Assembly: GCA_033182465.1 (NCBI GenBank)
Contig: CP137322.1
Span: 248,001-312,000 of the forward strand
Direction of reading: 5' to 3'
DNA length: 64,000 nt
DNA from: Sanghuangporus weigelae
Lineage: Eukaryota; Basidiomycota; Agaricomycetes; Hymenochaetales; Hymenochaetaceae
The position numbers were made by a program, and so were the translations under genes. Of the stretch, positions 1-12,821 are shown piece by piece. Numbering within the stretch: position 1 is the first letter of the stretch; each line of letters starts with the position of its first letter. The notes beneath the pieces are model-generated. The model saw nothing but the letters and a program-made list of their open reading frames with translations. It was not told the DNA's origin and searched no databases.

Positions 1-1728
1 GGTCACAGAACCACGTTCTCATCAAACATAATACTCCGACCATCACGAAATGGGCGCCGGTCAGGATTAGAACACACAAACCTAATCGAGCAGATTACTG
101 CCGGGAGAAGATTACAACCGCGGGATTCTGCGTCGTCTCTTCACTTTTCTGCCCATTTCCAGACGAGCTCCATGATCGAAGGAAAGAGACCTTTGCTATC
201 ATCCCCATCTTCCAAGGCACCGCCATCCGTGGTGCAATATTTCTCCCATTAGACCGTTCTTCTCCGGCCTTCTTATAAGATACCGCTTCGTCTTACTTTA
301 CTGTTGAATTGCACGTGTCTCTGCTGTCATCAGTGTTAAGAATTGTTCTTCCACGGAGTTTTCAGCCTGAAACTCGTATAAAGCGCAATCAGATACGTAT
401 ATCCATAGATTGGGTAGAAGACTGACCCACATGATACTGATAGATCACACATTGTACGCCCTGCTTCTTCCTGATGAATCAAATTCTAATCGCGATGATG
501 TTCAGATCCCATTATGGTGTAATGTGCAACAGATGCTTCCGGATGAGCTGGGAAACGGGCCACTCCGGCACGTTGATGCGGGTCTTATTTCGGTACATCG
601 ATGCAGAGTTTCAGTCTCTCACCGCCATCATCCAAACCAGGTGAGATAAAAGTTTTCGTGATAAAAGGATGAATGAACATACCAACACCATTACTAGTAC
701 TAGCGCCCGCTCGACTCGGTTTAAAATTAAGAGACCGCGCGCGTATTTTCTTAATGTAACATCAAGGAAGCTTGCGGTTCCCGCACAATGACCTGGATTG
801 ACGCCGGCTTGGTATTAAGACCTTCCTTTTCCCAGACACATATATAGACTTGCATATCATTGATACCAGGAGCTGCAGAAGGTGACAGTGAAGCTTCTAA
901 CACCACACGATACGACCAATCTGTCAGCAGATTTCTGAAAGGCTTCCATCTTTCATGATGCAGTGCCTCACAGGGCTTCGAAATCCATGACGCGAAATCT
1001 TTTTTTTTTCCTTTCTTCGTGGTGCATAATGTTGGTGGATGAATCACGAGCTTCGGGAATGATAGGCATGCAGTCAAACGGACCGCCGTGATGCGCGAGA
1101 GAGCAAAGGGCAAAGGCAAACTGCATATCGTCGTGATGTGATGCAAGTCTTCCGGAAGCTGATCGGCGTCGAGTTTATTAACCGTCTATTTCCCTTTTTG
1201 GGCAGCACACCAGCACACCACCCAAGGTTCAAGAGCCAAGGTTCCAAAGTTCCAGACTATCTTAGGTCCTCCTTTAAACTCGCTTTCTCGCGGCATCACC
1301 TCCCTTGGTCCTCGAACCGTGCCCAATCCAACGAGTTCTACAAAATTTCCTGGGAGACTCTTTTCCCTTGTGTACCGTCACACCATTTGCGGAATCGCCA
1401 CAACGGAAGCCGAAAATCGATGTGATGCGAAAGAGAGGACTCACGAAGCAGATCGGGTCCTGTTCTTTCTCTGATCGGAATATATAGCCAGCCCCGTTCG
1501 CAGTTCTATACCCTTGTTATCAGCTATGATCTCGTGTGATGCGAGCAGTACGCGTTCGTGCCGGTGTGATCTCAGAAGTAGAACCACATCCAGAACCAGA
1601 AGAGCACAAAAGAGGGTGATCAGAATCGCTCGCTCTGTCACCGGCCTATTAAAATTTCATATAAAGAACGCAGAACGCACATACATACATATATATACCT
1701 AAGCGCCTGGCTCTTCTCACCAGCAACC
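1..1728. other. intergenic, no gene recognised
   Basis: Open frames here are short, lack family similarity that I can recognise and lie across each other on both strands. Nothing functional is seen apart from the probable promoter of the hydrolase that starts at 1729. A short T-run lies near 1003-1013. Confidence 0.5.
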
Positions 1729-3041
1729 ATGTCCAAGGATCCCAACTATCGTCCGCGAGTCGCTCCTTCCCTCCAGCGAGCCTACGCCTGGTTCTGGCTC
1801 GGTACAATCCTCGTCCGTATACCCTACTGGGTCGTAACAAACTTAACGCCCGCACAACGACCCCGCAAGTCATGGCCACTTAAAAAGGCTGTGTTCCTGA
1901 GGTTCGTTCGGGCATGGCTCAAGGGATATGAGAAAGCGTGGGTATTTTCTGCCCCGTTAGGTAATTATCTTTACTAATTTTTTGCTTCCGTCTCTTTCCT
2001 TCTTGGGATAAAAATTGGTACTCCGACAATAGGTACATGAAATTGGTTTCTCTTCCTCCTTCAGATCAGAACGTCGATACGAGCAAGGCAGTAAATGCTG
2101 TCTACATCGAAGGCGCACCTGAGCTCATCACGGGCAAAGTCAAAGAATGGGCCGAAAAGGCAGGTGTTGGCGCTGAAAGGATCCCTGGCTACTGGATGCA
2201 CAAGGACGGCACCGATATCGCTGTCGAGGCAAAGGCCGACGAGAACGAGAAGGTTCTGTATTTCTTGCATGGTGGAGGATACACTATGTTGTCTGCACAT
2301 CCAAGTGACCCGTGTGGGAACATCGTTCGCGGGTTCCTTGAGTCTTGCCCCTCTATCAAACGGTCGTTCAACCTCGAGTACCGGCTCACTTCTGTGCCTC
2401 CGGAACCAACGAGAGGCCAGTTCCCATGCGCTTTAATCGATGCAATCTCGGGATACAACTATTTGGTCAACCAACTCGGCTTCTCTCCATCCCAGATTAT
2501 CATTGCCGGGAACTCGGCAGGTGCAAATCTTGCGCAGGCGCTCACGCGGTACTTGATCGAATACAAGGGAACGATACCCAAGCTCCCTGACGCCCCTTCT
2601 GCACTCGTGTTTCTCTCGCCCTGGGCAGACTTGAGCGGCTCCAACTGGTTCCCAGGCTCGTCACACTTCACGAACGCAGGGCATGACACCATCACACTCT
2701 TCCGCGTACCGCACGCTGTCGACGCACCACCAGCATTCATCGAGCCGTTCGGTCCAGATATCGTCTCCCAGACGCCGTACATCTCCCCCGCGTGCAAGTA
2801 CCTCGAGGATGTCAGCTTCGAGGGCTTTCCGCGGACACTCATTAACTCCGGCGATGCTGAAGTCCTGCTCGATCAGTGCCGAGAGCTGTCCAACCGGATG
2901 AAAAAATCGATGGGCGAAGACAAGGTTGTCTACTACGAAGCGAAGGATGCGTGGCACGATTATCTCACTGTCTTCAACGAACCGGAGCGATCAGAAACCC
3001 TGAAGGTTGTTGCTGACTTTGTGGAAGGATCTGCGAAATGA
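1729..3041 (+). CDS. alpha/beta hydrolase fold-3 (hormone-sensitive lipase type) esterase
   Basis: Exons 1729-1960 and 2065-3041 join in frame to give 402 residues; the intron ends in a strong pyrimidine tract before CAG at 2062-2064. The protein shows the HSL-family oxyanion motif HGGGY (His146 onward), the nucleophile elbow GNSAG (Ser228), an acid residue in SGDAE (Asp341) and the base in AWHDY (His375), so the catalytic triad is complete. The first 50 residues contain a hydrophobic stretch (WFWLGTILVRIPYW) that may anchor it to a membrane. The family hydrolyses short acyl esters or steryl acetates; the substrate here is unknown. It converges with the TMEM135-like gene, with about 260 bp between the stop codons. 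The alternative ATG at 2037 lies inside the inferred intron. Confidence 0.85.
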
Positions 3042-3304
3042 ACTCCTTCATTTTGAAGACCAATTTGCTCATCGTTGCTTCGCATTGTTTGTCTGACAAG
3101 TCCAGATATGAATTTTAGATAGTCTGACAAAATCTGAAGGCTTTTCGCGTCACTTCTATTTGCACGTGTCTGCAATCGATAATATTAATACCATCCCAGC
3201 TCGAATTTCAAAGTAGATGTGGTGCCATTTAAACCTTATCTTATCAGTTGTTCCACGCTCCGGACATGAAGGCAATGCAAAAAAAAAACCCGGAATTCAT
3301 TTAG

Positions 3305-4803
3305 TTATTGAATCTTCGTTAAGGCCAAACCGACGACCCCAGAAATCTTCTCTCCCTTCATTGATAGTCTCGTAAGCTGCAACCAGGAGAGGGCAAACAG
3401 AACTATGTCCCCGAAACTAGGAAGCAATATTCACTTAATGGTGCTGCGATACAAGTGTCAAGGTCGACTTACGGAATGGATGCGCCGCCGTGAAAACGCC
3501 AAGCTCGCCATGCACAGAGAGCAGCAAGTCGGGCAACGTAAAGTGATATTTCGACGCGTCGTTTGTCCGGCAAGACAAGAATCCACAGAGAAGCAATAGA
3601 AGCGTTGATAAGCCATCTGAAAGAAAGCTGAACTAACTGGATAGAGAAATGGGGCGAAAAGGCCTACCGAGTTCTCCTCAGGCAATTCTGGGGCAGAATA
3701 CGCTGAAGAAAACAGGTCATTGCCCAAGCAGTGGTAATACTGAAAATCAAATCAATTAATGTATATGATATCTCACTTCGAGTTTATATCTTACCTAGCG
3801 GATACGAATACTGTCCCGCGTATCGTCGCAGATAACCATCTTCGCAATACAAGCATTGGATTCCTTAATAAATTGAGTTCTGTCAGCGTCTAATTGGATA
3901 AGTACTAAAATACATACTTTGATATCACCCTTCGCTTTGACAGAAGGAATGGTAGTGCGCTAAAAGCCCCAACCCACCAGGATGTTTTCAAGGATTCGCT
4001 CAAGCAAGCGAACAAATAGTTCTTCAAACAGCTCGTTTCTTCTGGGTGAAGCTTAGCACATAGCTCGTAATTATGTCTTTCTTTCGGATTATGACCGTCC
4101 AGGGGAGTTTCAGAGAAGGTAGCGTTCCGAAGTATCTCTTCTAGTTCTGTCTTCTTCATGCTCGGTGGCACGTAGTGCGTAGAGTTCTAGAAGACAAGTT
4201 GATTAACACTTAGTCGACTAGAAAAAAGCGAAGACATTTGTACCGAGAAGATAACCCTCTCATACGCGTGCGGAAATACCTCGCTTTGGAAGAGAAATGC
4301 CCATAGCAAATACGCGTTGCCCACGACATTCAGTATCCACGCAGGAGGCAGATACGGTCTCCAGCGAGAAGACGTTCCGGAGTGATAGAGCGCAGAGGAT
4401 GTAGCATACAGAATAACGTGAATCCTCCACGACGGAGGCAGCAAGGCGAGAAGCGTAGAAGAAAGAAGTTCTGCAGATCCTGGTGAACCAAAATGATAGC
4501 GCAGGTACCGGTAGACTCGTGGCAGTAAGGCTGGGAAAAGAGCTATTCTGACAGCGCTCTCGTCAATGACTGATTTCCATGGCTTATGGTGCTTCTTTTT
4601 TCTACAAATGCGTCAGTCAGAAAGTCATGACCCTGACCAAGCTTCCCAAAATCTTCAGAAGCCTACCGAATTTGCGCCAGGAGAATTGGAATCGCTCTAG
4701 CTGACACGACTATAGCAAAAGCCGATAGAAGGACTTTGAGAGACTTTTTATCTCTAGTATATCTTCTGGTTGGTGAGTTTGGCAGCTGTCGGTTTGGATG
4801 CAT
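3305..4803 (-). CDS. TMEM135-like membrane protein (Tim17/22-related)
   Basis: Seven exons on the minus strand (4667-4803, 4244-4601, 3918-4186, 3795-3863, 3668-3739, 3473-3616, 3305-3416) sum to 1161 nt, or 386 residues, in one frame. The middle part carries the Cys-containing region CAKLHPEETSCLKNYLF typical of the TMEM135 N-terminal domain. The C-terminal part has SLWILVLPDKRRVEISLYV followed by GDIVLFALSWLQL, matching the Tim17-like half of the family. Family members sit in peroxisomal or mitochondrial membranes and affect lipid and organelle dynamics; that role is taken from the family, not shown here. The start is the first ATG of the frame and could be extended upstream, where the frame stays open. 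The call rests on remembered family pattern, so it is good but not certain. Confidence 0.75.
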
Positions 4804-6158
4804 TTTAGAAGAGTACAAGTTGAAGTATGCACTGCGAAGAGCTGCCAGAGGTAAAGATTAGGAAGAATAGAATATCAACATTTTCTCACGATCACGGGCA
4901 CTACATACGCACAGAAAGCGGCGAAATGTCAAAGTAGGAAGAAAAATTCGGTGTATTTCTGCCTGTATTGTCGAACTATCTGATCTCTGTCACTTTCTGA
5001 CGCACGGCTTTATTTTCCTGAATTCACTGTCTGTAAGAATCAAGACAAGACTACTAGTTTACATCGTGTTTGATACGTATGATCGGCTGCTTGTGCTTCG
5101 TGATGATGATCTGCAGACATCATATGCTGATATGTGTGCGTAGCCTCACGCAACAAGAACAAGATTCTGATATGGTTATTTTATACGACATAGTCCATTT
5201 AGCAAGTCCGCGACACCCCGTCCTGGGTGATTCATCTGATAGTCCTTAAACTTTGAAAGGTATGTTCTTCACGTTTTATTAGCCCCATCTGAAGTCTTCA
5301 ACCAGACTCATTATTCCTGGACAACAGGATTTTTTTTGTGCGCATCGTTTCCCTGTGCTCCTGCGATTGGATGGAGACACCAGCTTTGTGTGTCTCGGTA
5401 GTTTAGACATGCCAAACCGGACTCAAGCCAGGCATTACTTGAAGCGCAACGGAGACGGCTTCATCAAGAGTCGAAACTCCAGTTTACTCAGCTTTATTGA
5501 CATCGTCGGAAGGACCACATGGTGAAACCACAGCCGCATTCAAGGTGGACCCATATCGGCATAAAGCCATTTTCTCAGAACCTACTCTCGGAAAATGGCG
5601 AGTATCCCGTCTGATACAGGAGTTCAGGCGATGCGGAAATGATGAGTGTCAATTGTTCTTCCGTTATGCACAATACAACGATTTAAGTTCATGCCTTGGT
5701 AATCAATATGCCCAGGTCTTATCACACACACGCTATAGACTACCATAGACTATGACTGAGTGTAATCCATGACTCTATCACCGTTCAAAGGAAGTACGCA
5801 CATTTACTTTCGTTTTTCGCGTGCCTTTGTCTCACGTAGACAGCACCATGCCAAGGTGAGAGGCAAAGCGACCGCAAATAGTCACTTAGCAGCTGATTCA
5901 CTTGGGATTTCTCAGGGCCTGTATTGCGTGATGACCGGAGGTCAGACCTCACTTCTATCTTCTCTTTGATCTGATGAATTAGGGTTCCCGCGGGCGAAAG
6001 TGGGTGTTGGAGGCATCAGACATACCTAATTGGGTGTCATAAGCTTCATCAGCGGACAGCGCTTTCCCAAATGATTGTAATAATTCCCGGATATAAAGTC
6101 CATTATAGAATACTTCCGAACGCCATCCCAAAGCCCGCCCATAGCCATCTCTGTCAAA
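4804..6158. other. intergenic, no gene recognised
   Basis: About 1.35 kb with only short unsupported frames. The right end holds the probable promoter of the first DUF6534 gene, including a TATAAAG string at 6092-6098. Confidence 0.5.
6092..6098 (+). promoter_or_regulatory. possible TATA box of DUF6534 gene 1
   Basis: TATAAAG lies about 60 bp before the ATG at 6159. The third paralogue has the same heptamer at 15052-15058, about 50 bp before its ATG, which supports a shared promoter element. Confidence 0.35.
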
Positions 6159-7774
6159 ATGTCTTCCAGCGGTGCCCTGCCTGAGCTAGATAGCACCGTA
6201 CGTCTGACTGTTTGCTCTCCGCTGTCCTGCATTCGCTGAACAGCAATTGCAAAGTACGGATGCCTGTTCCTCATCGGAATGTACGTTCTTATACTTGAGA
6301 TAAGCTGCTTTGTGGCCGGATTGACTCACTTTTACCTTGCGCAGCTTCTCTACAGCGTCAGTAGCAACAGAATACTTGTCTCAACTGGCCTGCTTGCTCA
6401 TATTAAGGTGTTAAGACTTTGGGCTGCTAGCTGTCTTCAGCTATGGTTCTACATCGAGGTACGGTCTTCTCTATCAATCCATAGCTGAAGCTTGAACTAC
6501 TCGTTGACTGCGCCCTGACATGTAACTAGAAATATATGCACAGCGACAAGCTGTGGCTCAAGCTCTATACCATCTTGTTGTGGATACTCAGCACTCTATA
6601 TCTTATATTCGTCCTGAAGTTCTTGTACATATACTTCGTTAAGGAGTTCGGGAACGTCGCATTCCTAGATCATCTCCCGAAGCAAGTTTCTATATCATTG
6701 TGCAATGGCACGCTTAGCTGATAATGAATCTCCTAACCAGAGACATCCATCGGACCGCACCATTTTCGCCTGTCATTTGTGCTATGGTACAGGCGTTATT
6801 CGTTATGCGCGCATGGAATCGTAAGTAGCAAAATAATAGTCAACTGTCACGGGAGCTAATCGTTTGCGCTCAGTGAGTAACAAAAATTACTTCCTGACTG
6901 GATTTTTGGCCTGTACCGTTATAGCGCAACTGGTGTTGACGATTATATTCCTTCATAAACTCCGCAATTTCGATCAGCTAAGCCAGCTCTCGACTATACT
7001 CGACTTCGAACGGGCCATGAACATCATCGTCCTGTTCACTGATACGGTCATCGCACTTTCTCTGATTTGGCTCCTGTGGAGGCGTCGATCTGGCTTCAAG
7101 AAGACGGAAGGGATAATTAGGAAGCTCGTGGCATTCACAGTCGGAACGGGTCTGATTACTGGTGTCATGGCCATCGTGGCGTTCATCGCTGCGCAGACTC
7201 TCCCACAAACATTCATTTACCTCCTCATTGATTACTGTATGGCAAAACGTAAGTCTCCCTTGCGCATCCGCCTTCTATCTATTGGAGAATGCTTCTGACC
7301 GAATTCATCGGATTTCTAGTGTATTACAACTGTATGCTTGCTTCTTTGAACGCAAGGTCTGCGCTCCGCAGCAGCAATATGAACTCGACAGCCGGAGGTC
7401 TGAGCATTCATTTGGACGACCTTGCCTCTACTTGTGATTATCAGACACATGCTACCCGTGGCTCGACCACACTCGGTACCAATTCGTATGGGGTAAGTAT
7501 GAGGCAAGACCATCGTTTTGAGATTGACTGGCTAATGTCGTTTATTCGTTGATGTCATTACAGGGATATAAACCGAGGGCGATCGAATGCAGAGTCGACA
7601 TTGATATTAACTCTGGGGAAAGTACACGGGATGTATGTCTTTTTCGCTTCTGTTGACTTACATGATTTTCGGATCTCGCTCACGTCTTTGAACAATGGCC
7701 CATAGCTCAAAAGAGAGAACTCCGCTACCGATCTACGCAAAACAACGGATCCGATAGGTTCTTCTGTTGTCTGA
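6159..7774 (+). CDS. DUF6534 seven-helix membrane protein, paralogue 1
   Basis: About ten exons. The N-terminus MSSSGALPELDST is followed after an intron by YGCLFLIG, then a 12-nt exon (6345-6356), then LWAASCLQLWFYIE. Next come YMHSDKLWLKLYTILLW, a loop ending DHLPK/DIHRTAPFSPV, and four more hydrophobic segments. The diagnostic DUF6534 C-terminus reads GTGLITGVMAIVAFIAAQ, then a spliced MAKLYYNCMLASLNARSALR. The exon ending at 6681 uses a GC donor (intron 6682-6740, GC..AG); the paralogues have GT at the same place. A soluble tail (GYKPRAIECRVDIDI) ends at TGA 7772-7774. The family is basidiomycete-specific with unknown function; receptor or sensor roles are only guesses. Tandem relatives lie at 11240-12821 and 15106-16631. 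Confidence 0.85.
6345..6356 (+). other. 12-nt microexon of DUF6534 paralogue 1
   Basis: The exon is flanked by GCAG on the left and GTCAGT on the right. Joined to its neighbours it encodes part of IFSTALW and keeps the frame. The same 12-nt exon in the same phase is found at 11397-11408 and 15290-15301 in the two paralogues. Confidence 0.7.
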
Positions 7775-8342
7775 TGCCAGTTTGTAGACGTTCTGCTCGG
7801 AACTTTTTGTCTGTGTTCGATACCTCACAATGCATATCTGAAGTGCGATGTTGTATATCGGGTATGTTATAAATTAGTTGTATACTTGAAGGACGTCATG
7901 TATGTACGTGTACAGTCCGAGATTATTACGCTCAGAGTGATATTCGATCTAACGAAGTAAATTGGATTTCTCGAAAGGACAGGGTCAGCGATGCCATCCC
8001 TGATCTTCTAAATAAAGTTGGCCGATCCGACATCATTTGAAACCGGGCACGGAAGACCAGGTTCTTAAAAAGTGACTTTATCGAACTTCAGAACCCATAC
8101 TTCAGTCATACTACAAGTCTCACCGTATTCCTCGTCAAAGTAAGTGGACGATTCGCTCGCCAACAGAGTAATCTGATAGAAACCAATCGAATCTCGAATG
8201 AGACCGGCAACGGTCAGCTTTTCGCAGCGGAGTAAATAAAACTTTGGAATCCGCGGATAGTCGGAGCGGACCAAATAGCCCGACTGAATTGCAAAGCAAA
8301 TTGGTATACAACAATATACAATAAGATAGATCAATTTCAAAA
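7775..8342. other. intergenic between convergent genes
   Basis: This is 568 bp between the stop of DUF6534 paralogue 1 and the stop of bleomycin hydrolase, so it should hold both 3' ends. No gene is seen. A minus-strand frame of about 90 codons near 8065-8346 has no recognisable features. Confidence 0.4.
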
Positions 8343-10116
8343 TCACGCCAGAGAACCCTTAAAAATACTACCATCAGCGCCTATGACAGGACAAAGCATA
8401 ACAAAGCTCACCATAGGATCCCACGGTGGTAGAATGACCTTCTCCCCGGACTCGAATACCCGTACAAGCTCTCTTGGCGCAAGTGCCTTCGGTACAACCA
8501 CCTGATACACAAACTCGTCGAACCACTTGTCCGTCATGACGAAGAACCCTTTATCGCCTCTATCAGGTCCCCAAGAGTTTTCGACGCGATAACGGGTCGC
8601 CTGACCAGTGACAGGGTCTATGTAGGCGCCTGTGATGACCATGGCATGCGTCATTGCCGATTCATTCGTCTGCAGGCGTTCCGCTTTGGTCATGCCCAGA
8701 GTAATGTTGAATGCATTCTCAAGACCGGGCGTGTGCAAAGCCGTGTCCATGATGCCGAGACTACTGTCTGAAAATTGGTTGACATCGCATCCAAAGAAAA
8801 CGGGCTGCCCGGCCTTGAGCATCTTTACGACCGTCGCCTTGAGATCACTGATCTCGGTATTGACGTCTGTCTCGTAGTATTAATAACTGACATATTGGCG
8901 AAAAGATGAAAGCACGCTCACAAAGAACTTCTCGTCCACCCACGATATTACCTAGCCTGTCAACGGTGTATAATTTCTTGTATTCGTTACGAGGGTCATT
9001 GATGATAGAGAAACATTCCGTTGGCTATACAGTCGAGTGAGAAAATCATACATCACAACCCATCAGAAGAGCTAACGAACCGGATATTGCTTCGAGACGA
9101 AGGCCTTGTAGAATTCGATTGGCGTGCCGGACCATGATTTCGGTTTACCGTCCTTATCATAATAATCCCATGCGAACTGGACATCAGGTCGCGGGGGGAC
9201 TCCCAGCGTTGCCGTCATGATACTCCATATTTCCTTCATTAGCTCCTCTTTCTTCGCCCGTACAGTCTTCACGAGCACATCTTTGCTAACCGACGTTTGC
9301 ACAGAGGTGCTTAGACGTCGAAGGACCAGTGCGTGCTCTCGCAACTTAAGCTTTAGAAGCTTGTTCATGTTACTTGATGCAGAAGAAGAATGGGATTCTG
9401 GGTATATTGCTTGAGGAACAACCCCGTACGACTACAAAGAAAATCAGGCAATTGCCTCCTTTTGATCATAACTCAGAAATCAGATACCTCTAGCAGATTC
9501 ACGGCCATGTCCCACTGGCCACCGTCTGAGATAAGGTCGTCCGACAGGAAGTTCACCACTCGATCATCCAAAGGTAAGTCTGCAATCTGGATAGATTGTT
9601 CGAGGTACCAGTTGCATTTGTTAAGCTTATCCCAGAAGAACAGATAGGACTTGGGATAGCGTATCAGAACATTTTCTTGACATGCGCAAACCACCGAGGA
9701 CTCACCTGCGATAACTGAAATTCCTTTAGTCCAAGCTTCTGCATGATGGAATGGCGCAACACATTCGTTGTAGCGAATAGCCAGCATCTCCCACTTGACT
9801 TCTGATTCGTTATAGGGTCCGTCTTGAAGTCAAGCTGAAGGTTGAAAACGTGCTGGACTGTAATCCGAGCATTGCGTGCAACGAGAGCAGTCTTGTAGTC
9901 TGTATCGACAAGAACGGTACGCGCAAGCTGAATTTTAAGGTCATCCATTGCCTCATCCTCCCATTGCTCTACGTTCTTCAAAGAAATGGACCCATCCTGA
10001 GAAACAGGCTCTGAAGACTTGAAGTCGAGCTGGTTACGTCCACTGGGATCCTTCTCGGACTCCGTTTCGCATCCAAAAGATTCTGCATGTACAGCTTTTG
10101 ACTGCGAGGAGCCCAT
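8343..10116 (-). CDS. BLH1: bleomycin hydrolase (papain-like C1B cysteine aminopeptidase)
   Basis: This cytosolic cysteine aminopeptidase hydrolyses homocysteine thiolactone, dehydroalanine peptides and bleomycin, usually as a hexameric barrel. The C1B catalytic residues are present: the Cys in SSGRCWLFATTNVLRH, the His in MTHAMVITGAY and the Asn in RVENSWG. Other family landmarks are SYLFFWDKLNKCNWYLE, the GGQW segment and the C-terminal PPWDPM, which a short intron splices to GSLA with TGA at 8343-8345. The gene has several exons. The chosen start (ATG 10114-10116) gives MGSSQSK, which fits an N-myristoylation signal; an upstream in-frame ATG at 10162-10164 would hide it. The first 50 residues are low-complexity and poorly conserved, as is common in fungal orthologues. 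The gene sits between two DUF6534 copies but on the other strand. Confidence 0.93.
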
Positions 10117-11239
10117 CGTGGTGGAAGGAGGATAACGAACGCGATCACACGCGTGCAAGATCATGATACTAAATGTAGGCGATCACCGGTGGTAAGCCAT
10201 AATCGGCCCTCTCTGACTGGACGCTGAATCGCTGATCCTGAGATGGTCGATGCTCCTTTTCTGGGTCCATCTGGTCAGAAACTTGTATGAGGTATTTCAT
10301 TAGGTCAAGCGTAGCAACTGGAGGCTGGCCGCTGGAAGAAACCTCAGAGAGATTCTGAATTTCTGATCCCGTCCTGGTTTTAAGGAAAGGAAATAGAAAA
10401 TAAGTTCACATGACTACAACTATTATGTAAGCTTGTGGCCATTTTCTGTCGATTTTTTTTTGTACGTATAATTCTTACCCACCATGGTACTCTTGTTCAT
10501 GCCTGAGCCCCGAGTCAGACAGCGTATTGAATACCTGAATAATCTGCTGGCATGGCTGATGAGCACAACAACTGGAACTGCATTATTTAAAGTGACTATC
10601 TGGAGAATCCTTCCATGCCCTATTCCAGTTACCTCACCATTTGCGTTAACTTCCTTGATCCGATGAGGACTGCTTGACTTCCCTGTCTCACATTCCGAGT
10701 CGGAGAATCTTGAAACGAAAGAAGCCTCTCCGCGGTGGTTTATGGGGCAGGAATCTGATGCGGGCAAGATTCTGCTGCTTCGCGTGGGGGGACGTAAGTC
10801 GTCCTATTGATAAACATGAGCGATTGACATATCGAAATGTATGGGCGATTACAGCGGATGCCAATAAATAATAGCTGGAGTAGAAAGCCTGGACTTTACA
10901 TGAAGGTTGGGGAGGAAGGAGAGCTGTTGGAGAAATGCGTTAGTTGCGATGACTACGGGGCTTCCATAAAAGTGGAGGGAAAGAGAAAGGGATGCCGATC
11001 GGAATTAGGACTGCACTATCAATGGTTTCAGTGGAGTCTGCAACTTCTTTTGATTCGTCGCTGATGTCTGAAGTTCTTGTGACTGGAAACTATTTTTACA
11101 AAGAGGACATAATCCGACATACTTAACCGGGCGTCGGAGTAGAAAACATTCCGGCCGCTTCTTTCTTTCCTACAACCCTGCATTCCTCTTCTCCCCTTTG
11201 CTGTGCTATACCTCATCGGGTCTCCCCTGTCAGTCTGAC
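10117..11239. other. intergenic, no gene recognised
   Basis: About 1.1 kb between bleomycin hydrolase and DUF6534 paralogue 2, which are divergently transcribed. It should hold both promoters. Frames of 60-114 codons on both strands show no domain or compositional support. Confidence 0.45.
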
Positions 11240-12821
11240 ATGTCTACGTTGGACAGCACTGTATGTACCCCTCCTTTTTTTTTCTTTCTGTTGTGCTAAC
11301 GAGTCTTCAGTATGGGTGTCTGTTCCTCACATTGATGTAATTCCTCTAAATTTTCCAAACAAAAATCACTACCGGAATAATCTGACGTCTGCTCAGCATT
11401 TCTACAGCGTAAACTTGACCAGTCTCCGATCCAACCGAAATCGAGAACTCATTTTGACTCTAGTTTATGGGCCGCCAGCTGCATCCAACTATGGTTCTAT
11501 GTTGAGGTACGAAATGCCCCTATGTGGACAGAAGAAATTCCTAATGCTGTATTCATACCAATAGAACTATATACGCACAGACAGACTATGGCTCAAGATA
11601 TACGTCATCTTGTTGTGGATACTCGACACGGTGTATGTCATTTTGGTGTACAAGTTCCTATATATCTACTTCGTCAGAGAATTCGGAAACACTGGGTTCT
11701 TGGATAATTTACCAAAGTAAGTTCTGGCTGTATAATTTCGCGCTAGCCGTGTCGATGAGTATGTATCTACTGCAGGGACATAAATGGCTCTGCTCCATTT
11801 TCTCCCACTATTGCGGCTATGGTGCAGCTTTTTTTTGTCATGCGTGCATGGAATCGTAAGTAACATTTAATCATTCATTAATCAGGTTTTATTTCTTACC
11901 GAATCCTCTCAGTAAGCAACAACAATCGCATCGTGACAGGCGGACTCGCCTTTCTCGTATTAGCCCAACTCGTGGTCACCATCATATACCTCACAAAGAC
12001 GAGAGCTTTCGTCCATCTAGATCAGCTTATAACAATCGTCAATTACGAGCGTGCTATGAACGTCATCACTTTCGTAAACGACACCGCCATCGCACTCGTA
12101 CTCATGTATTATCTATGGACTCGACGCTCAGCATTCCAGCAGACACAACATATTATTAAGCGTCTTGTTGCATTCACGATTGGGACCGGTTTAATCGTAG
12201 GTATCATGATGATCATCGCGTTTATATCCGCAGAGGCCTTCCCCAATACTTTGATATACGTGTTGATTGACTTCTGCGTCGCCAAAAGTACGTTATTTAT
12301 CTCTTTACTTTCGAGATGCACACTGACAAATATCTGTAACAGTGTACTATAACTGTATGCTTGCCTCGTTGAATGCGCGATCTAGCCTTCGCGAGAGCTT
12401 GCGCGGCACCAACGCGGGTATCAGCTTCCATTTGGATGACCTTCCGACAGCAAGTACGGAAGCAGAGTATGGCTCGCACTTAACGCGAACATCTGCTACT
12501 ACTGTATCCAACCTTCGTAGGGTAGGTACCGTCTCTACTGAGTCCTGTGTGCTAAACAAATCATATTGATAATGTCCTTCTAGCAGGACCATAACCCGAG
12601 GGCAATCGAGTGCAGAGTCGAGATCGATGTGAATCGTGAATCGGACCTGAAGGATGTATGAGCTTCCTCCGCTTCTATTCTGACCAATCTCGAGCCGATT
12701 GCTGATGCATTTTGTTTTCTTTCAGATTGACGGAGACAGCTCCAAGACAGACTACCGTACATCCAAGTTCGCAGGCGATTCTGAGGTACGAAGGAATGTG
12801 GATCTATATCAAAGTGTGTAG
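11240..12821 (+). CDS. DUF6534 seven-helix membrane protein, paralogue 2
   Basis: About ten exons. MSTLDST is spliced to YGCLFLTL, then a 12-nt exon (11397-11408), then LWAASCIQLWFYVE and YIRTDRLWLKIYVILLW. The following exons give the DUF6534 hallmark GTGLIVGIMMIIAFISAEAF and the spliced VAKLYYNCMLASLNARSSLR. The cytoplasmic tail contains NPRAIECRVEIDVN, shared with the other copies. It ends in a final exon that starts IDGDSSKTDYRTSKF and stops at TAG 12819-12821. The loop DNLPK/DINGSAPFSP uses a normal GT donor where paralogue 1 has GC. Seven hydrophobic segments are expected; the function is unknown. Similarity to paralogues 1 and 3 along the whole length shows tandem duplication. Confidence 0.85.
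11397..11408 (+). other. 12-nt microexon of DUF6534 paralogue 2
   Basis: The exon lies between an upstream CTCAG acceptor and a downstream GTAAAC donor. It encodes the middle of IISTALW when joined and has the same length and phase as in paralogues 1 and 3. Confidence 0.7.
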
